Of a stretch of DNA of 6,735 bases, positions 5,320 to 6,735 are shown in pieces. The stretch is taken from assembly GCA_003229495.1 (NCBI GenBank), contig QIEB01000206.1:1-6735 (forward strand), in the 5' to 3' direction. How positions within the stretch are numbered: position 1 is the stretch's first letter; every line of letters begins with the position of its first letter. The notes below the pieces were generated by a model that did no database searches, had not been told where the DNA came from, and saw only the letters and a list, made by a program, of their open reading frames with translations. The stretch comes from Flammeovirgaceae bacterium (GTDB lineage Bacteria; Bacteroidota; Bacteroidia; Cytophagales; Cyclobacteriaceae). Both the position numbers and the translations under genes were made by a program.

Positions 5320-5988
5320 ATGATAGATAAAAACGAATTCAGGAATTTTGCTGTGAAAGGCCAAAATATCAGTGGCAGCGCTTTTGATAGTTATGTTCAT
5401 CATATTGAGAGCATGACTCGTGCGGTTATTGAAGAACGTCCCACTAATTTTCGGGAAATAGATGTTTTTTCAAGATTGATTATGGACAGAATCATATTCC
5501 TGGGCCTGCCAGTCGATGATAATATTGCCAATATTATTACTGCCCAACTTTTATTTCTACAATCAACAGATGCTAAAAAGGAGATCATGTTATATATAAA
5601 CAGTCCGGGAGGTTCCGTAACCGCTGGTTTGGGAATTTATGACACCATGCAATACATTACTCCAGAAGTTGCCACTATTTGTACCGGTCTGGCTGCCTCC
5701 ATGGGTGCAGTTTTACTGTCTGGAGGAGCAGCAGGAAAACGATCAGCACTTCCTCACGCTAGGGTTATGATCCACCAACCATCTGGTGGGATGCAGGGTC
5801 CTTCAAAGGACATGGAAATTTCACTGAAACTGATTTTATCTTTGAAAAAGGAGTTGTATGAGATCCTGGCTCAGCATAGTGGGAAAAAAATAGGAGACAT
5901 TGAGAAAGACGCCGACAGGGACTACTGGATGACTGCCACGGAGGCCAAATCCTATGGTTTGATCGATGAAATTCTAATTAAATCCTGA
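5320..5988 (+). CDS. clpP: ATP-dependent Clp protease proteolytic subunit
   Basis: ClpP forms the double-heptamer serine-protease barrel that degrades proteins fed by ClpX or other Clp ATPases. The 222-residue product has a leading segment of about 30 residues before the fold, as is common in Bacteroidota, probably including a propeptide. The fold includes DVFSRLIMDRIIFLG (48-62) and YINSPGGSVTAGLGIYDTM (92-110). The catalytic triad is complete: Ser127 in GLAASMGA, His152 in MIHQPSGG and Asp201 in DRDYWM, with the 25- and 49-residue spacing of E. coli ClpP. The usually conserved handle motif QGQASDIEI reads QGPSKDMEI here (159-167), a modest departure. clpX follows after 43 bases, so the two are probably co-expressed. 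Confidence 0.97.
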   Translation: MIDKNEFRNFAVKGQNISGSAFDSYVHHIESMTRAVIEERPTNFREIDVFSRLIMDRIIFLGLPVDDNIANIITAQLLFLQSTDAKKEIMLYINSPGGSVTAGLGIYDTMQYITPEVATICTGLAASMGAVLLSGGAAGKRSALPHARVMIHQPSGGMQGPSKDMEISLKLILSLKKELYEILAQHSGKKIGDIEKDADRDYWMTATEAKSYGLIDEILIKS

Positions 5989-6031
5989 TCTATCGACCAC
6001 CGAATCCATTTTTATTTAGTATATTAATTAT

Positions 6032-6735
6032 ATGGCACAAGTAACCTGTTCGTTTTGTGGTAGAAATAAGAAAGATGTCGATCTGATGATTTCAGGGATC
6101 AATGCACATATATGTGATAAATGCATTACCCAGGCCCAACAGATTCTCTCCGAAGAACTAAAAACTAAAGGGAATGACACATCGGCACCTAATTTTAACC
6201 TGATCAAACCGGTAGAATTAAAAAAATACCTGGATCAGTATGTAGTGGGACAAGATGAGGCTAAAAAAGTCATTTCCGTAGCCGTTTACAATCATTACAA
6301 ACGCCTGATGCAGCAGCGAACTGAGGAAGAGGTGATCATTGAGAAATCTAATATTATCATGGTCGGTGAAACGGGAACTGGCAAAACCTATCTGGCACGT
6401 ACTCTGGCAAATATCCTTCAAGTACCATTTTGCATAGCAGACGCAACGGTTCTAACGGAAGCTGGATATGTTGGTGAAGATGTTGAAAGTATCCTAACCC
6501 GATTACTTCAAGCGGCTAATTATGATCTGGAAGCCGCAGAAAGAGGAATTGTATATATTGACGAGCTTGATAAAATTGCCCGGAAATCCGACAACCCTTC
6601 CATCACCCGGGATGTAAGTGGGGAGGGCGTCCAGCAAGCACTACTTAAACTGCTGGAAGGAACTTCAGTGAATGTTCCACCTCAAGGTGGGCGTAAACAT
6701 CCTGATCAAAAAATGATCGCGGTAAATACTGAGAA
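6032..6735 (+). CDS. clpX: ClpX, ATP-dependent unfoldase of the ClpXP protease, N-terminal 234 residues (runs off right edge)
   Basis: ClpX is a hexameric AAA+ ATPase that recognises, unfolds and translocates substrates into ClpP. The ATG at 6032 gives an N-terminal C4 zinc-binding domain with Cys6, Cys9, Cys28 and Cys31 (CSFCGR and CDKC), used for substrate and adaptor binding and dimerisation. The AAA+ domain starts near PVELKKYLDQYVVGQDEAKK. Walker A is GETGTGKT (112-119), with Glu where most ClpX proteins have Pro. The pore-loop motif GYVG is at 145-148, and Walker B is IVYIDELDKIARK (from 173), with Tyr for the usual Phe. The visible end, GTSVNVPPQGGRKHP and onwards, is also typical. The family is about 410-420 residues, so over 40 percent is missing only because the window ends. 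It follows clpP by 43 bases with no terminator between. Confidence 0.97.
   Translation, partial: MAQVTCSFCGRNKKDVDLMISGINAHICDKCITQAQQILSEELKTKGNDTSAPNFNLIKPVELKKYLDQYVVGQDEAKKVISVAVYNHYKRLMQQRTEEEVIIEKSNIIMVGETGTGKTYLARTLANILQVPFCIADATVLTEAGYVGEDVESILTRLLQAANYDLEAAERGIVYIDELDKIARKSDNPSITRDVSGEGVQQALLKLLEGTSVNVPPQGGRKHPDQKMIAVNTE

Noticed and set aside
6218..6421. Minus-strand open frame opposite clpX, and a similar one at 5400-5588 opposite clpP
   Set aside because: They are shadows of strongly conserved clpX and clpP coding sequence.

Overview
The window looks like a chromosomal, housekeeping segment of a member of the Bacteroidota, most likely a flavobacterium-like organism. Three things support this. 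The protein sequences (RSH, Fur, ClpP, trigger factor) have Bacteroidota-style wording. Genes start without clear Shine-Dalgarno sequences. Matches to the Bacteroidota promoter element TAnnTTTG sit upstream of the tRNA and clpP. No phage, transposase, CRISPR or defence gene is visible.

Minus-strand half (1-3470). Read from right to left, this looks like one operon: a bifunctional (p)ppGpp synthetase/hydrolase (RSH, rel/spoT type), a Fur-family repressor, a small STAS-domain protein, and the 5' part of purA, which runs off the left edge. The spacing is tight: 40 bp between RSH and fur, an ATGA overlap from fur to STAS, and a few bases from STAS to purA. The order joins the maker/breaker of ppGpp to PurA, a purine enzyme known in other bacteria to be inhibited by ppGpp. 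Two genes here are broken. RSH is split into two frames near residue 164, and the STAS gene changes frame near its 3' end. In both cases comparison with remembered family sequence implies a net loss of 7 bases at a short motif that could be one surviving copy of a direct repeat.

Divergent/RNA region (3471-3874). A plus-strand promoter is followed by a decayed tRNA-Leu-like sequence whose D arm appears interrupted by a 53-nt palindromic element. Then come an intact tRNA-Leu(UAG) with encoded CCA and a strong intrinsic terminator in front of tig. No protein gene is visible here.

Plus-strand half (3875-6735). Trigger factor (tig), ClpP protease and the 5' part of clpX follow in the classic protein quality-control order. 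ClpP has its full catalytic triad. ClpX has its zinc finger, Walker A, Walker B and pore loop up to the right edge. A TAnnTTTG match before clpP suggests a clpPX promoter separate from tig.

The window is mostly conventional. The points that deserve attention are the two frame disruptions with the same inferred deletion size, and the tRNA relic with its inserted element.
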